NCBI RefSeq assembly: GCF_020193575.1
Contig: NZ_JADYVD010000004.1
Coordinates: 124,001 to 188,000 of the forward strand
From: Ensifer sp. IC4062
GTDB lineage: Bacteria; Pseudomonadota; Alphaproteobacteria; Rhizobiales; Rhizobiaceae
Reading direction: 5' to 3'
DNA: 64,000 bases
Shown: piece after piece, positions 43,825-53,252 of the stretch
Numbering within the stretch: the stretch's first letter is position 1
How the letters are laid out: each line of letters starts with the position of its first letter
Notes under the pieces: model-generated
Told to the model about the DNA's origin: nothing
What the model saw: only the letters and a program-made list of their open reading frames with translations
The model's database searches: none
Position numbers and translations under genes: made by a program

Positions 43825-45152
43825 GTCACTCCCTGATACAAGGCGAGCATCGTCGATGCCCAGCGGATGTAGACCGCTGGCCAATTCAGTATCTTCGCAA
43901 GTCGAAACACGCGGTGGCTTTGCGCACTGACTAAGCTGCGCAACCAGTAGATTGCCACTCGCCGGGCATAACCAGTTCGTTGCGGGGCGACACGCTTTTT
44001 CGGCGTGACGCCGGGGCGCGGCAGGCTCAGCCGAAAGGCGAGACCTTCGCGCCTTTGCCTGAAGCCGGCAGCCTGTGTTCTGACCACGAATGCGCTGTCG
44101 ACCTCCTGCAACTCGAGCCGCCCCTCATTTCGGGCGCGGTCGACGAGACGTCGGAGTTGAGGAGAGCGAACGACGACAACATTCGTGCCACGACCGTCGG
44201 ACGCGTAGGGTTCTACCCAGGCGTCGCCAAAGGAGATGTCGGCGGTTTCGGCAACGACGTCGTCGCAAAAATTGCATGCGGCGTTCTGAAAGAAGCCGGC
44301 TCCCCAGTCTCCGTCGGCCAGATGCCACCAGTCCCTACTCCGGGTGCTCCCGTCCTTCAGGACGAGGTGCGCCGTGTACCAGTTCGCTGGTCTCCGGGTG
44401 TCCTTCAGCCTGAAATCGATATCCGCGACAGCTTCGATCCTTTCCCCCAGCTGCCAGGCGATGCTCTCGACGAAACGAGCGCTCTTCATATGCCCGCAGA
44501 AGAGCCCGAGCGTGAAGGCAAGACGCTCCCGCAGCAGCGGATCCTGGCGGCACAAAAGATGCAGGGCTTTGATGAAGCAGGGGATTCCGACGACTGCGTA
44601 GCGACCGGGGCGACGTCTCATTTCATCGATTACACCGGACAGCTCCACCGGGTAGTAGCGCGACTTCGCGCCCGCGCGTATGTCCTCCGCGGTCCGCGAT
44701 ATGCGATAGTGAAACAAGGGTTTGGAGTCCTCGCATCGCGGAACCACATGAGCAACACCGTCGACGAGGTTTTCTTCCAGAAGCGCCGCCGCCGTCCAGC
44801 TTGCCATACCGCCGGAACTGCCGTTGATCCGAAAGCTGCGTTCCCGGACGTATCCCACATAGGCAGCTTCATATCGGCCAATATACGGGTCGCGATGTCG
44901 TACCGATGCAAACCGCTCACGAGCGATATCGTCTTCATTCCAGGCATCGGGCGAAAACGGGCACAGCTGCGCGAAGCCGCGCGGGTTTCGGGATGTCGTC
45001 GGTTTGAATTGGCCATAACAATCCAGGCGCATCGCGCCGGCGTCTGATTGCGCCATACAGGCGCCGCAGCCGATGCATAGCCCCGATGCATCCATCTGTC
45101 CCGGTGCGAGCGAGGTGGCATCGCGTGGCGTCCGGCGTTCATTCGAGGACAT
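43728..45152 (-). CDS. Coenzyme F420 hydrogenase beta-subunit-like (FrhB) iron-sulfur protein
   Basis: A 474-residue protein. The N-terminus has a 4Fe-4S-type motif CIGCGAC near residue 26. The central FrhB fold includes GSSGGMASWTAAALLEENLVDGVAHV, VVGIPCFIKAL, GLFCGHMKS and ACNFCDDVVAETADISFGDAWV with further cysteines. Rhizobia do not make F420, so this paralogue probably uses another flavin; such proteins often sit beside pyruvyl transferases in polysaccharide clusters. It starts where the pyruvyl-transferase-like gene ends. The C-terminal 100 residues are extra. Confidence 0.85.
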   Translation of the reverse strand: MSSNERRTPRDATSLAPGQMDASGLCIGCGACMAQSDAGAMRLDCYGQFKPTTSRNPRGFAQLCPFSPDAWNEDDIARERFASVRHRDPYIGRYEAAYVGYVRERSFRINGSSGGMASWTAAALLEENLVDGVAHVVPRCEDSKPLFHYRISRTAEDIRAGAKSRYYPVELSGVIDEMRRRPGRYAVVGIPCFIKALHLLCRQDPLLRERLAFTLGLFCGHMKSARFVESIAWQLGERIEAVADIDFRLKDTRRPANWYTAHLVLKDGSTRSRDWWHLADGDWGAGFFQNAACNFCDDVVAETADISFGDAWVEPYASDGRGTNVVVVRSPQLRRLVDRARNEGRLELQEVDSAFVVRTQAAGFRQRREGLAFRLSLPRPGVTPKKRVAPQRTGYARRVAIYWLRSLVSAQSHRVFRLAKILNWPAVYIRWASTMLALYQGVTYSRGWIGKLVCRIWPETAGSGKPSSDDEPGA

Positions 45153-46203
45153 CGGTCAAATAGTTCCGCGATTGGCGACGGAGCTCGGCAAGTCGATCAG
45201 CAATGGCCGGGTCCGGCGCGCCGCCAAGAATGGACTCGTAGCCCGCTGGAGGCGTGTTCTGCGACACCACGTGTCTTTGCGCACCGACAAGGCGCGTCAG
45301 GTCGCTAATCTTGTTGGAACGGTACTCAGAGAGAGTGCAGGCGAACGGTTTGGCGTTAAGTAGCGCGAATACGCAGCCGTGGAAGAAGTTCGTGACGACA
45401 GCGTCGGCTTCGGCGATGAAGCCGGCGAACTCGTAGGGGCCGCCATCGACCCACTGCTCGTCCGCCCACTCGTTGCGATAGCCGATACTGACGAGACAGA
45501 GCGAGCGCGATGCCGCCCAGCGGCGAGCCTCCTGTTGAAACCAGGACGGAAACGAGTGCCCGTAGACGGCGACGTAGGGACGGTGATTGGCAAGATTCCG
45601 GCAAGCCACGATGCTCTCTGGAAATTGCAGGCATGGGTCGAGAACAAGTGCTGCCTTGCGTCCAAGCGCCCTTTCAATGATGGTCCTCGAGTTCTCGTCG
45701 CGCACGGAAATGGCATGAAATCTCCGCAGCTTATCCGCCCAGTAGCTCTCAAGCCCGTTCGCCGCGGGATGACTCCCGAACGTTGCTGCGTAGGAAACAA
45801 TCCTTTTTGCAGATAGCCCCTCCCCATAGAAGAGCGGAACCCCGCCGTACCAGGGATGGCGAAAGTTCCAGACTTCGTCGCTGCCGACGACGACGAGATC
45901 GCAATCTTCCGGGGTGAACGGCTCGTCGAGTGGAAACGCCGCGCTGAGGGGAAATGATCCGAACGCCTTTAGGAACTTCCTGATCTTCAGGGCATAAAGC
46001 GAGATGTCTGCTCGAGCAGTCTTCGCAGGTAGCAGCGGCTGCAATGCGCAGCGCCACTCGGCACGGCTGACCCGGTCGGAACGATGATCGAGGACGACAG
46101 GTTTGGCGCCGAGAGACCGAAGACCCTGCACGAGGCAGAGTGCCTGCCAAAACGACCCATAGTTGATGCAGCGGTGAAACGTCAGGACGCCAAGCTTTGT
46201 CAA
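45139..46203 (-). CDS. Polysaccharide pyruvyl transferase-family protein
   Basis: A 354-residue protein of the PS_pyruv_trans family, which adds ketal pyruvate to sugars in exopolysaccharides (CsaB/WcaK type). Family features are GVLTFHRCINYGSFWQALCLVQGL at the N-terminus, DLVVVGSDEVWN, and FIAEADAVVTNFFHGCVFALL near the C-terminus. It overlaps the FrhB-like gene by 14 bases. The EcfG-type promoter at 46227-46252 is immediately upstream. Acidic pyruvylated sugar on the glycan of the neighbouring cluster is a plausible but unproven product. Confidence 0.88.
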   Translation of the reverse strand: MTKLGVLTFHRCINYGSFWQALCLVQGLRSLGAKPVVLDHRSDRVSRAEWRCALQPLLPAKTARADISLYALKIRKFLKAFGSFPLSAAFPLDEPFTPEDCDLVVVGSDEVWNFRHPWYGGVPLFYGEGLSAKRIVSYAATFGSHPAANGLESYWADKLRRFHAISVRDENSRTIIERALGRKAALVLDPCLQFPESIVACRNLANHRPYVAVYGHSFPSWFQQEARRWAASRSLCLVSIGYRNEWADEQWVDGGPYEFAGFIAEADAVVTNFFHGCVFALLNAKPFACTLSEYRSNKISDLTRLVGAQRHVVSQNTPPAGYESILGGAPDPAIADRLAELRRQSRNYLTDVLE

Positions 46204-46226
46204 TGGTCTCTACCTCTCGGCTCATC

Positions 46227-46252
46227 TAACCAGCCCCGCCGGGGGAGGTTCC
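46227..46252 (-). promoter_or_regulatory. EcfG/RpoE2-type promoter for the pyruvyl-transferase/FrhB unit
   Basis: On the minus strand, GGAAC (46252-46248), 17 bases, GTTA (46230-46227), 24 bases before the ATG of the pyruvyl-transferase-like gene. Confidence 0.72.
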
Positions 46253-46753
46253 ACCACAATCGCCGGTGTTTGGACCGGAGTGTGTGGACATACCGCAGCA
46301 AACGACCGACCTCGGCCCGCGTGAAGTCGAAGATCGTGCCCTTGGCACCCTCATTTCCCGGCAAGCGTTTCAGTCGGCGCCGATGCTTCATCGAAGGTCG
46401 AACCCTCCTCTTCCGCTCCACGGTGAGCGTGAGCACCCCGTCCGTCAATCTATCCGCCGATTGCCGCAACAGTGCTGTCGTGAGAAGTTGCGGCCGGGTC
46501 GGATACGGCTGGTCGCAGCGCTGCGATGCAGCTTGTCTCGCGTCCCAGGTAGTTGGAAGTTGTCGTGACCGGAAGTCGTTTGTGCGCCCTCCATCATTCG
46601 CGACCGGTCACGGGCAGAAACCGCCGCCCTTGCTCTCGCGTTCGGCGGGTTCCGCTATCTCACCTCGACTGACGACGCCAGTGACCCTGATGCCGGAGCA
46701 TGTAAGCCCAGTAGTGCCGGGGACGTTCTCCTTCGGACTCCGAGGCAAGCAGC
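46253..46753. other. 501 bp without a supported gene
   Basis: Frames here have shadow-like composition and no ribosome sites. The interval separates two divergent EcfG-type promoters, one for the pyruvyl transferase unit and one for the second oxidase operon. No repeat or RNA gene was seen. Confidence 0.5.
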
Positions 46754-46778
46754 GGAACTTTGAACGCAATCAGCGGTT
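46754..46778 (+). promoter_or_regulatory. EcfG/RpoE2-type promoter for the second oxidase operon
   Basis: GGAAC at 46754-46758, 16 bases, GGTT at 46775-46778, about 16 bases before the first possible start of the subunit II gene. Confidence 0.72.
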
Positions 46779-46793
46779 CCTCCGCGTATTGGT

Positions 46794-47816
46794 TTGCGCT
46801 TTAAGACGGACATCGCCGTGGTTTTTTGTTGCAATCCTCAGCAGCGCCGCTCGGCGCTCGCGCGCTACGTGACGAGCTCGCCGCTTCTTTGCTGCGGATG
46901 CGCAGGGCGCCAATCTGCGCTCGACCCCGCCGGATCGGAGGCCGACGCCACTTCTTTTCTATTCTGGATCCTGGTGAGCACCGGTGCGCTCATATGGCTC
47001 GCGCTAGTCGGCCTGCTTGTCTACGCCATCCGTGATCGACGTCGCACGTGGAGCGAAGATGCGGCTGGAAAGCTCATCTTGTGGGCAGGACCGGTTTTTT
47101 CCTCCGCGGTTCTGCTTGGGCTGCTGACATACGCGTTGTGGTTGATGCCGGCGTTGCGTCCGACAACTCACGGGGTCTTGCGCATCGAAGTAACCGGCAC
47201 CCAATTTTGGTGGCGGGTGGTTTACCATAAATCAGGGCGGCCGCCGGCTATCTCGGCCAACGAGATCAGGCTGCCGGTGGGGGAGCCCGTCGAATTCATC
47301 CTGCGCAGCGACGATGTTGTCCACTCGTTCTGGATGCCGTCGCTCGGCGGCAAGATGGATATGATACCGGGCCGCACGAACACGCTCCCCGTCTTGGCAA
47401 ACAGAGAGGGTGTCTACAGGGGCGCTTGCGCTGAGTTTTGCGGCACGTCGCATGCATTGATGGCGTTTTCAGCCGTGGCGATGATGCCGGACGACTTCGA
47501 TCGTTGGCTGAACATCCAGTCGAGCCCCGCCTCGGGTGCGGCAGGCCCCGGTCGGGATCTTTTCACGAGGCATGGTTGCGGAAGCTGCCATCGTATCGAC
47601 GGCACGGAAGCGCGAGGCCTGGTGGGACCCGATCTCTCTCATATTGGCGGAAGAGAGACTGTTGCCGCCGGCGTCCTCCCCAATACCGAAGAGATGATTG
47701 CTCGCTTCATTGCGGAGCCGGAGGTCCTTAAGCCGGGTACCCGAATGCCGTCTTTTGCGATGTTGGGATCGGCAGACATTCGAGCCATCGCCAGATATTT
47801 GAAGGGGCTCAGATGA
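46794..47816 (+). CDS. Cytochrome c oxidase subunit II with fused cytochrome c
   Basis: A subunit II of up to 340 residues. The N-terminal part contains a lipobox-like run LLCCGC near residue 33, then two membrane helices, the CuA domain (CAEFCGTSHALM, C-x3-C-x3-H-x2-M) and a C-terminal c-type heme (CGSCH). The start is uncertain: the first codon would be TTG at 46794, and the lipobox suggests a start shortly before it. It overlaps the subunit I/III gene as ATGA. Same architecture as the other subunit II in the window, clearly a separate copy. Confidence 0.88.
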   Translation: MRFKTDIAVVFCCNPQQRRSALARYVTSSPLLCCGCAGRQSALDPAGSEADATSFLFWILVSTGALIWLALVGLLVYAIRDRRRTWSEDAAGKLILWAGPVFSSAVLLGLLTYALWLMPALRPTTHGVLRIEVTGTQFWWRVVYHKSGRPPAISANEIRLPVGEPVEFILRSDDVVHSFWMPSLGGKMDMIPGRTNTLPVLANREGVYRGACAEFCGTSHALMAFSAVAMMPDDFDRWLNIQSSPASGAAGPGRDLFTRHGCGSCHRIDGTEARGLVGPDLSHIGGRETVAAGVLPNTEEMIARFIAEPEVLKPGTRMPSFAMLGSADIRAIARYLKGLR

Positions 47817-50335
47817 GTACTCAGCCCGACACACACACGCGCGACATCCTCAAGGCACAAGAGGAGCGGCTGCGTGAAGTCTGGGCCAATCCAAGCGGCT
47901 GGCGGTACTGGACCTCGGTCAACAACTTTCAAGTCGGACTATGGTACACCTCCGCGGCGTTCGCGTTCATGCTCTTCGGCGGCGTTCTGGCACTGTTGGT
48001 ACGTTTGCAACTGGCAATTCCGGAAAGCGATCTGCTTTCCGCGGATTTCTACAACCAAGCCTTCACACTTCACGGAACGGTGATGATGTTCCTCTTCGCC
48101 GTGCCGATCTTCGAGGCTGCGGCGATCTTCCTGCTGCCGCCCATGCTGGGCGCAAGAGAACTGCCTTTTCCGCGGCTCGGTGCGTTCGGCTTCTGGAGTT
48201 TCCTGATCGGCGGAATTTTCGTGTGCGGCTCCATTTTTTTTAACGCGGCGCCGTCGTCCGGGTGGTTCATGTATCCGCCGCTCGCAACCGACCCCGAATT
48301 GTCCGGCGTGGGCGCCGACATCTGGCTGCTTGGGCTCTCATTCATTGAAATCGCCTCGATAGCGGCCGCGGTCGAGCTGATCGTCGGCATCATGAAGTGC
48401 CGCGCCCCGGGCATGCGCATCAACTTGATGCCGCTGTTTGCCTGGTACCTGCTGATCGTCGCGGGAATGATCCTGTTCGCCTTTCCGCCGCTAATTGCCG
48501 GAGACATCCTGTTCGAAATGCAGCGAATGTTCGACTGGCCTTTCTTCGATCCCAACCGCGGAGGCGATCCGCTTCTATGGCAGCACTTGTTCTGGATATT
48601 CGGTCATCCGGAGGTCTACATCATTTTCCTACCGGCGATTGCGTTAATGGCCATGATCGTGCCGACGTTTTCCCAGCGGCCGATCGTCGGATACTCGTGG
48701 ATCGTTCTCGCCGCCGTCGGCACGGGCTTTCTGTCCTTCGGCTTGTGGGTCCACCACATGTTCACAACGGGGCTGCCGCAGATCTCGCTGGCCTTTTTCT
48801 CGGCGGCATCGGAAGCGGTGGCCATCCCGACGGGTGTGCAGATTTTCGTCTTCATCGCGACCATGCTTGCAGGGCGGGTCATCTTCTCGGTCCCGATGTT
48901 ATTCGGGGCCGGCGGAATCGCCATCTTCGTCATCGGCGGCTTTACAGGCGTAATGGTGGCGCTCGCCCCCTTCGACTGGCAGGCACACGACACATATTTT
49001 GTCGTCGCGCATCTCCACTACGTGCTTATCGGCGGCATGCTGTTTCCGGTCACAGCCGGCATCTACTATTACTATCCTCTCATCGACGCGAAGCACCTCT
49101 CCGACGCACTCGGACGCACAGCCTTCTGGTTGATGTTTTCCGGCTTCAACATCGCATTCTTTCCAATGCACCTGACGGGCCTGCGCGGCATGCCGCGCAG
49201 GGTGTTCACCTATCAAGCCGAACTCGGCTGGGACTGGCTCAATCTCACCTCCACCACCGGCGCCTTCGTCTTTGCCACCGGCGTGCTGCTCGTCGTCTTC
49301 GATGTGCTGCGTCCCAAGCATCGTTATCGCCGTGGTGAGCAAAACCCGTGGAAGGCCGGCACGCTCGAATGGATTTCGGAACCTGAGGAGAACTGGGGCG
49401 TACGCTCCATTCCCGTGATTACGAGCCGTTACCCGCTCTGGGAACAGAGAACCTTGATGCGCGACATCAGCGAAGGCCGCGGTTATCTCCCCGACGCAGA
49501 GGAGGGTCGGCGAGAGGGACTAGTCACCTCCGTCCTCGATGCCAGGCCCCTGCAAGTCCTGCGTGTCGGCGGGACGTCCTACCTCGCGATCATCTCAGCT
49601 GCGTCGCTTGGTGCAACCTTCGTCGCCCTCACCTTTCATTGGTGGATCGCCTCCTTTGTAGCTGCGATGGCCGCCTTCACAGCCATTATCTGGTGGCTTT
49701 GGACCGGAACGGCCGAGATACCGGAAAAGCCTGCGAAAGACGTTGGCCTAGGTCTCACGTTGCCCATTTATATCTCGGGCCCGGCTTCCGTCGGCTGGTG
49801 GGCAATGTTCATCACTATGGTCGGTGACAGCACCGCATTCGCAAGCCTCGTCTTCGGGTACTTTTTCTACTGGACGATCCACCCGGATTTCACAGGCGGC
49901 ATTGCCGGGCCGGGAGCATTCTGGCCTCTGCTTGCGCTGGCACTCTTCGCGATGGCATGGGCCCTGGTTGTTCTGGCTCGACGATACAACGCCAAAAACT
50001 ATATGCTCATTATGCGGCTTTGCCTCACGGCTTCCTTCGCTCTGACCTGCGCCGCAAGCGTCGCTGCCCTCGCGGGACCTTGGACGCACGCGATGCAGCC
50101 TACGACGCATGTCTATCCTGCCATCGTCTGGATCCTGATCATATGGGTGCTCGCCCATGCTGCGGTCGGCGCAGTCATGCAGGCGTACTGCCTGGCGCGC
50201 AGTTTTGCAGGCCGGCTGACGCAGCAATACGATACCGATCTCAGCAACGTGGTGCTCTTCTGGCATTTCCTCGTAATCACGGCCGCAGTCACTTTCCCCG
50301 TGATTGGACTCTTTCCGCAAGCGGGGTGGAGATAG
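47813..50335 (+). CDS. Fused cytochrome c oxidase subunits I and III
   Basis: An 840-residue fusion. Residues 1-560 are subunit I with intact heme/CuB ligands (TLHGTVMMF, HPEVY, LWVHHMF, AHLHYVL). Residues 600-840 are a subunit III domain starting PIYISGPASVGWWAMFITMVGD. As in the other copy, the K-channel Lys is Gln (TGVQIF); the D-channel entry Asp is Glu (ARELPFPR) and the following Asn is Gly (PRLGAF). The Glu in GHPEV is kept. Fused I-III oxidases are known in caa3-type enzymes. The EcfG-type promoter upstream suggests use in stress or stationary phase. Confidence 0.92.
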   Translation: MSTQPDTHTRDILKAQEERLREVWANPSGWRYWTSVNNFQVGLWYTSAAFAFMLFGGVLALLVRLQLAIPESDLLSADFYNQAFTLHGTVMMFLFAVPIFEAAAIFLLPPMLGARELPFPRLGAFGFWSFLIGGIFVCGSIFFNAAPSSGWFMYPPLATDPELSGVGADIWLLGLSFIEIASIAAAVELIVGIMKCRAPGMRINLMPLFAWYLLIVAGMILFAFPPLIAGDILFEMQRMFDWPFFDPNRGGDPLLWQHLFWIFGHPEVYIIFLPAIALMAMIVPTFSQRPIVGYSWIVLAAVGTGFLSFGLWVHHMFTTGLPQISLAFFSAASEAVAIPTGVQIFVFIATMLAGRVIFSVPMLFGAGGIAIFVIGGFTGVMVALAPFDWQAHDTYFVVAHLHYVLIGGMLFPVTAGIYYYYPLIDAKHLSDALGRTAFWLMFSGFNIAFFPMHLTGLRGMPRRVFTYQAELGWDWLNLTSTTGAFVFATGVLLVVFDVLRPKHRYRRGEQNPWKAGTLEWISEPEENWGVRSIPVITSRYPLWEQRTLMRDISEGRGYLPDAEEGRREGLVTSVLDARPLQVLRVGGTSYLAIISAASLGATFVALTFHWWIASFVAAMAAFTAIIWWLWTGTAEIPEKPAKDVGLGLTLPIYISGPASVGWWAMFITMVGDSTAFASLVFGYFFYWTIHPDFTGGIAGPGAFWPLLALALFAMAWALVVLARRYNAKNYMLIMRLCLTASFALTCAASVAALAGPWTHAMQPTTHVYPAIVWILIIWVLAHAAVGAVMQAYCLARSFAGRLTQQYDTDLSNVVLFWHFLVITAAVTFPVIGLFPQAGWR

Positions 50336-50337
50336 CG

Positions 50338-50727
50338 ATGCGCACGATGCTCCCGCGACCGAGTGGCCCAGAATCGCTCTGGACACTCTTCACCGCTCCA
50401 ATCGTCTGGGTGGCTCACTTCCTGATCTCCTATCTGAGCGTGGCGATTTATTGCGCTAAGCAGGAGCGTTTCTCGATCGGCTTCGACGCTCTTCGCATTG
50501 CCATTGGCATTGCGACGGTATTCGCGCTTGTCGCCATTCTTGTGTCCGCCTGGCTCGCGTGGCGGCAATGGGGCTTTGGCGCCCACGATCCCCCGCATGA
50601 TGAGCCGACGCGGCATGACCGTACCCTTTTCCAAGGTTTTGCCACGCTGTTGCTCTCGGGCCTGAGTTTCATTGCGGTGATCTTCGTCGCACTGCCGGTA
50701 CTATTCATGACGGAGTGCTTGCGATGA
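50338..50727 (+). CDS. Small membrane protein of the second oxidase operon
   Basis: A 129-residue protein with three membrane helices (WTLFTAPIVWVAHFLISYLSVAI, a middle helix near residues 57-75 and LLLSGLSFIAVIFVALPVLF). It starts two bases after the oxidase gene and overlaps the ctaG-like gene as ATGA. Its place suggests an accessory or assembly role, but I recognise no family. Confidence 0.75.
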   Translation: MRTMLPRPSGPESLWTLFTAPIVWVAHFLISYLSVAIYCAKQERFSIGFDALRIAIGIATVFALVAILVSAWLAWRQWGFGAHDPPHDEPTRHDRTLFQGFATLLLSGLSFIAVIFVALPVLFMTECLR

Positions 50728-51365
50728 GGCCCATTGCACTTCTGTCAGGCATTGCGCTTTTGGCCCTGATCTCGGGCGGCTCACTACTTCTGGGTTCGCA
50801 AGACTCATTTGCTGTCCACATGCTGGCGCATATGGGCATCGTCGCGATAGCGGCTCCGCTGATCGCAGTGGGGTTGGGCGAGCTTCGGATTCACCGATCC
50901 GCCGCGGCCCTTCTGTTTGCACCGGCAACGCCTTTGATCGCCTCATTCGTGGAATTCGTTGTCGTCTGGACATGGCATATGCCGATCTTGCGTGCACTCG
51001 CCCGCACCAACGTCGCCACTCTCTTGCTCGAGCAAGCAACCTTTCTTGCGGCGGGGCTTTTCTTGTGGCTCTCCTCTATCGGTCAACCCGATGGGAGGAA
51101 GCGAGCAGCCCCCTCCGGAGCCTTCGCGCTTCTTCTTACATCTGTGCACATGACCTTGATGGGCGTCCTGCTCGCGCTCAGCCCAAGGCCCCTCTATGGC
51201 ACGGACCTTGTCGTCTGTTTCGGTAATCTCGTCAGCGCCCAGCAGGACCAGGTCGTCGGTGGAATCATCATGCTCGCCATCGGCGCTGTGGTCTATCTCG
51301 TCGGGGGACTGGCGCTTCTCGGTCGTCTCCTGGCGCCGGGCGATCAGAGGGGGGCAGAGGGCTGA
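50724..51365 (+). CDS. ctaG: CtaG-type cytochrome oxidase assembly protein, short form
   Basis: A 213-residue membrane protein of the Caa3_CtaG family, about 85 residues shorter than the copy at 19599-20495. Conserved features are HMLAHMGIVAIAAPLIAVG, FVVVWTWHMPIL and LLTSVHMTLMGVLLALSPRPLYGT. It overlaps the previous gene (ATGA) and the triheme cytochrome gene (TGATG). Probably matures the copper site of the fused oxidase. Confidence 0.8.
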   Translation: MRPIALLSGIALLALISGGSLLLGSQDSFAVHMLAHMGIVAIAAPLIAVGLGELRIHRSAAALLFAPATPLIASFVEFVVVWTWHMPILRALARTNVATLLLEQATFLAAGLFLWLSSIGQPDGRKRAAPSGAFALLLTSVHMTLMGVLLALSPRPLYGTDLVVCFGNLVSAQQDQVVGGIIMLAIGAVVYLVGGLALLGRLLAPGDQRGAEG

Positions 51366-52495
51366 TGCACGTCGACTGGAAACATGTGGCCATAGCCCTC
51401 GCGATCCTTCCGTTTGCCGTGGTATTCGCGGCTTGGATTGGCTTTTTCAACGTCGGCGCGTCCAGCGGGCATTGGAAGGTTACGGACTGGTTCTTGCATT
51501 TCGCAATGCGGTCGGCAGTCAGAACCTATGCTCTTGCGGTGGACGCCCCGCCTGAGCTCCCGCACCACGCCGTTCAGACAGCCGCGGGCCATTTTGCACG
51601 CGGTTGCGCCATTTGCCACGGCGCGCCGGGAGAGCCTCGCTCGCCTGCCGTCTTGCGCATGCTGCCGCAACCCCCGGATCTGACCGAGCGCGTCAACAGC
51701 TGGAGCGATGCCGAACTCTTTCGCATCGTCAAGCATGGGGTGCGGTTTACGGGGATGCCGGCCTGGCCTAGCCAAAGACGCGACGACGAAGTGTGGGCGA
51801 TGGTCGCTTTCCTGCGCCGGCTGCCGGCGCTCCGCGCCGAGGCCTATCGCGACCTGGCTTACGGCCCGGCGGGCTCGCTCGTGGACCGGCCCGTGACCTT
51901 TGAACAGGCTCTCGCTGAGTGCACGCGATGCCATGGCGTTGATGGCAGGGGCCGCAGTACGGCGACGCCGGTCATTGCAAGTCAAAAGGAATCCTACCTT
52001 CTGCGGAGTCTCGAAGCCTATGCCGAGGACCGCAGACCGGGGGGCGTCATGGCAGTTGCCGCAAGGGCCGTCGATGGTCGCCACTGGCGAAGTCTCGCAG
52101 CGCACTTCGCGGCTTTGCCCCCGCCACCAGTAAGAGCAGAGGCCGCGACAGCGCTCGTCCAAGCAGGCAAGGAACTTGCATTAGAGGGAGACGCGTTACG
52201 TCGTATTCCCGCTTGCCTGGTCTGCCACGCTAGCCAAGATCGCAATCCGGCATTTCCCTCGCTCGCCGGGCAGCCAGTCCCCTATGTCGAGCAACAACTC
52301 CGCCTTTTCCGCGATGGGCTGCGCGGGGACACCGGCTATGGCCGCTTGATGCGGGAGGTCGCACGACAGCTTTCCGACAACGATATCGCAGCGCTTGCCG
52401 AATATTTCGCGACTGCTGACCCGCGGCCGGCACCGTCCGTCGAATCCGCGAGAGACGATGAGGTTTATCGCCCACGCGACCGCAGCGATCGGTGA
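51365..52495 (+). CDS. Membrane-anchored triheme cytochrome c
   Basis: A 376-residue protein with an N-terminal membrane helix (residues 9-29) and three c-type heme motifs: CAICH near residue 80, CTRCH near 187 and CLVCH near 282. It closes the second oxidase operon and likely delivers electrons to the oxidase from quinol- or dehydrogenase-linked carriers. Candidate axial methionines are in GMPAWP and GVMAVA. The three-domain layout resembles cytochrome subunits of periplasmic dehydrogenases. Confidence 0.85.
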   Translation: MHVDWKHVAIALAILPFAVVFAAWIGFFNVGASSGHWKVTDWFLHFAMRSAVRTYALAVDAPPELPHHAVQTAAGHFARGCAICHGAPGEPRSPAVLRMLPQPPDLTERVNSWSDAELFRIVKHGVRFTGMPAWPSQRRDDEVWAMVAFLRRLPALRAEAYRDLAYGPAGSLVDRPVTFEQALAECTRCHGVDGRGRSTATPVIASQKESYLLRSLEAYAEDRRPGGVMAVAARAVDGRHWRSLAAHFAALPPPPVRAEAATALVQAGKELALEGDALRRIPACLVCHASQDRNPAFPSLAGQPVPYVEQQLRLFRDGLRGDTGYGRLMREVARQLSDNDIAALAEYFATADPRPAPSVESARDDEVYRPRDRSDR

Positions 52496-52630
52496 AGTAT
52501 GTGCGGCGATGCAGACACTCGTAGTCGGCTATTTTGCCAGCCTTCCGCTTACGCCCGCCACTCTGACTCGGATCACTTATTCAATGTCTGCAATGGGATC
52601 AGGCGTTCCGCAGCGGACTGCTGCGAATCG

Positions 52631-52655
52631 GGAACATTGTTGGACGGAAACGGTT
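52631..52655 (+). promoter_or_regulatory. EcfG/RpoE2-type promoter
   Basis: GGAAC at 52631-52635, 16 bases, GGTT at 52652-52655, 32 bases before the ATG of the 115-residue protein. Confidence 0.75.
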
Positions 52656-52686
52656 CTGAGACTTACCGAGCGAGGAACCTGCCAAA

Positions 52687-53034
52687 ATGGACGCCGGCAC
52701 GGAATTCAGCAAGAAGACGTTCTACGAAGAATGCGCCCGCATCCTTGACGCGGAACATTCCTATACACCATGGCCGTACGGCAGGATCACACGCTGGAAC
52801 AACCGCGCGGCCGGCAACGGCCGTTTTCCCGGATATGGTCTAATCCGGATGTTCGGACCTCATCACATCCAGATAGCCCTGCGCCGGCCGACCGAGCTCA
52901 ACCTTCTGTGCCATTCTGCGGAAGAGGCCCTTGCAGCGTTGCGAGCAGCACGGCTGAGCGAGCAACGGGTCATGACCTCTGCGGGCTCGGTACCTTCCGG
53001 CGTCGCGCCAGTTGGTGCCTTGGCACGGAGGTAG
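52687..53034 (+). CDS. Hypothetical stress-associated protein
   Basis: A 115-residue soluble protein with KKTFYEECARILDAEHSYTPWPYG and a conserved-looking NNRAAGNGRFPGYGLIRMFGPHHIQIAL core. A GAGCGAGGAACC region supplies the ribosome site. The EcfG-type promoter 32 bases upstream supports a real, stress-regulated gene. I do not recognise a family. Confidence 0.7.
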   Translation: MDAGTEFSKKTFYEECARILDAEHSYTPWPYGRITRWNNRAAGNGRFPGYGLIRMFGPHHIQIALRRPTELNLLCHSAEEALAALRAARLSEQRVMTSAGSVPSGVAPVGALARR

Positions 53035-53252
53035 TTCGTGCCTGAACGGAAATTCTCCAATACGTTGAGACTGGCCCGACTAGGCCACCCGACGCGGGCG
53101 CGCGGTCGTTCATGGCCGTGCGCACAAGGGGCAAACGTCGGGGGGGCCTCAGTGTTTAGTATCGCGGTGCATATCGCAAGGCCGATGAGCCGACCTCGGC
53201 CATTCTCGAGCTTGACTGTACGACTGCGTGCCAGCCTGACGTAGCAACCCTT

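Noticed and set aside
43728-45152. F420-dependent metabolism suggested by the FrhB-like protein
   Set aside because: No other F420 genes are present, and FrhB paralogues occur beside pyruvyl transferases in polysaccharide clusters of organisms without F420.
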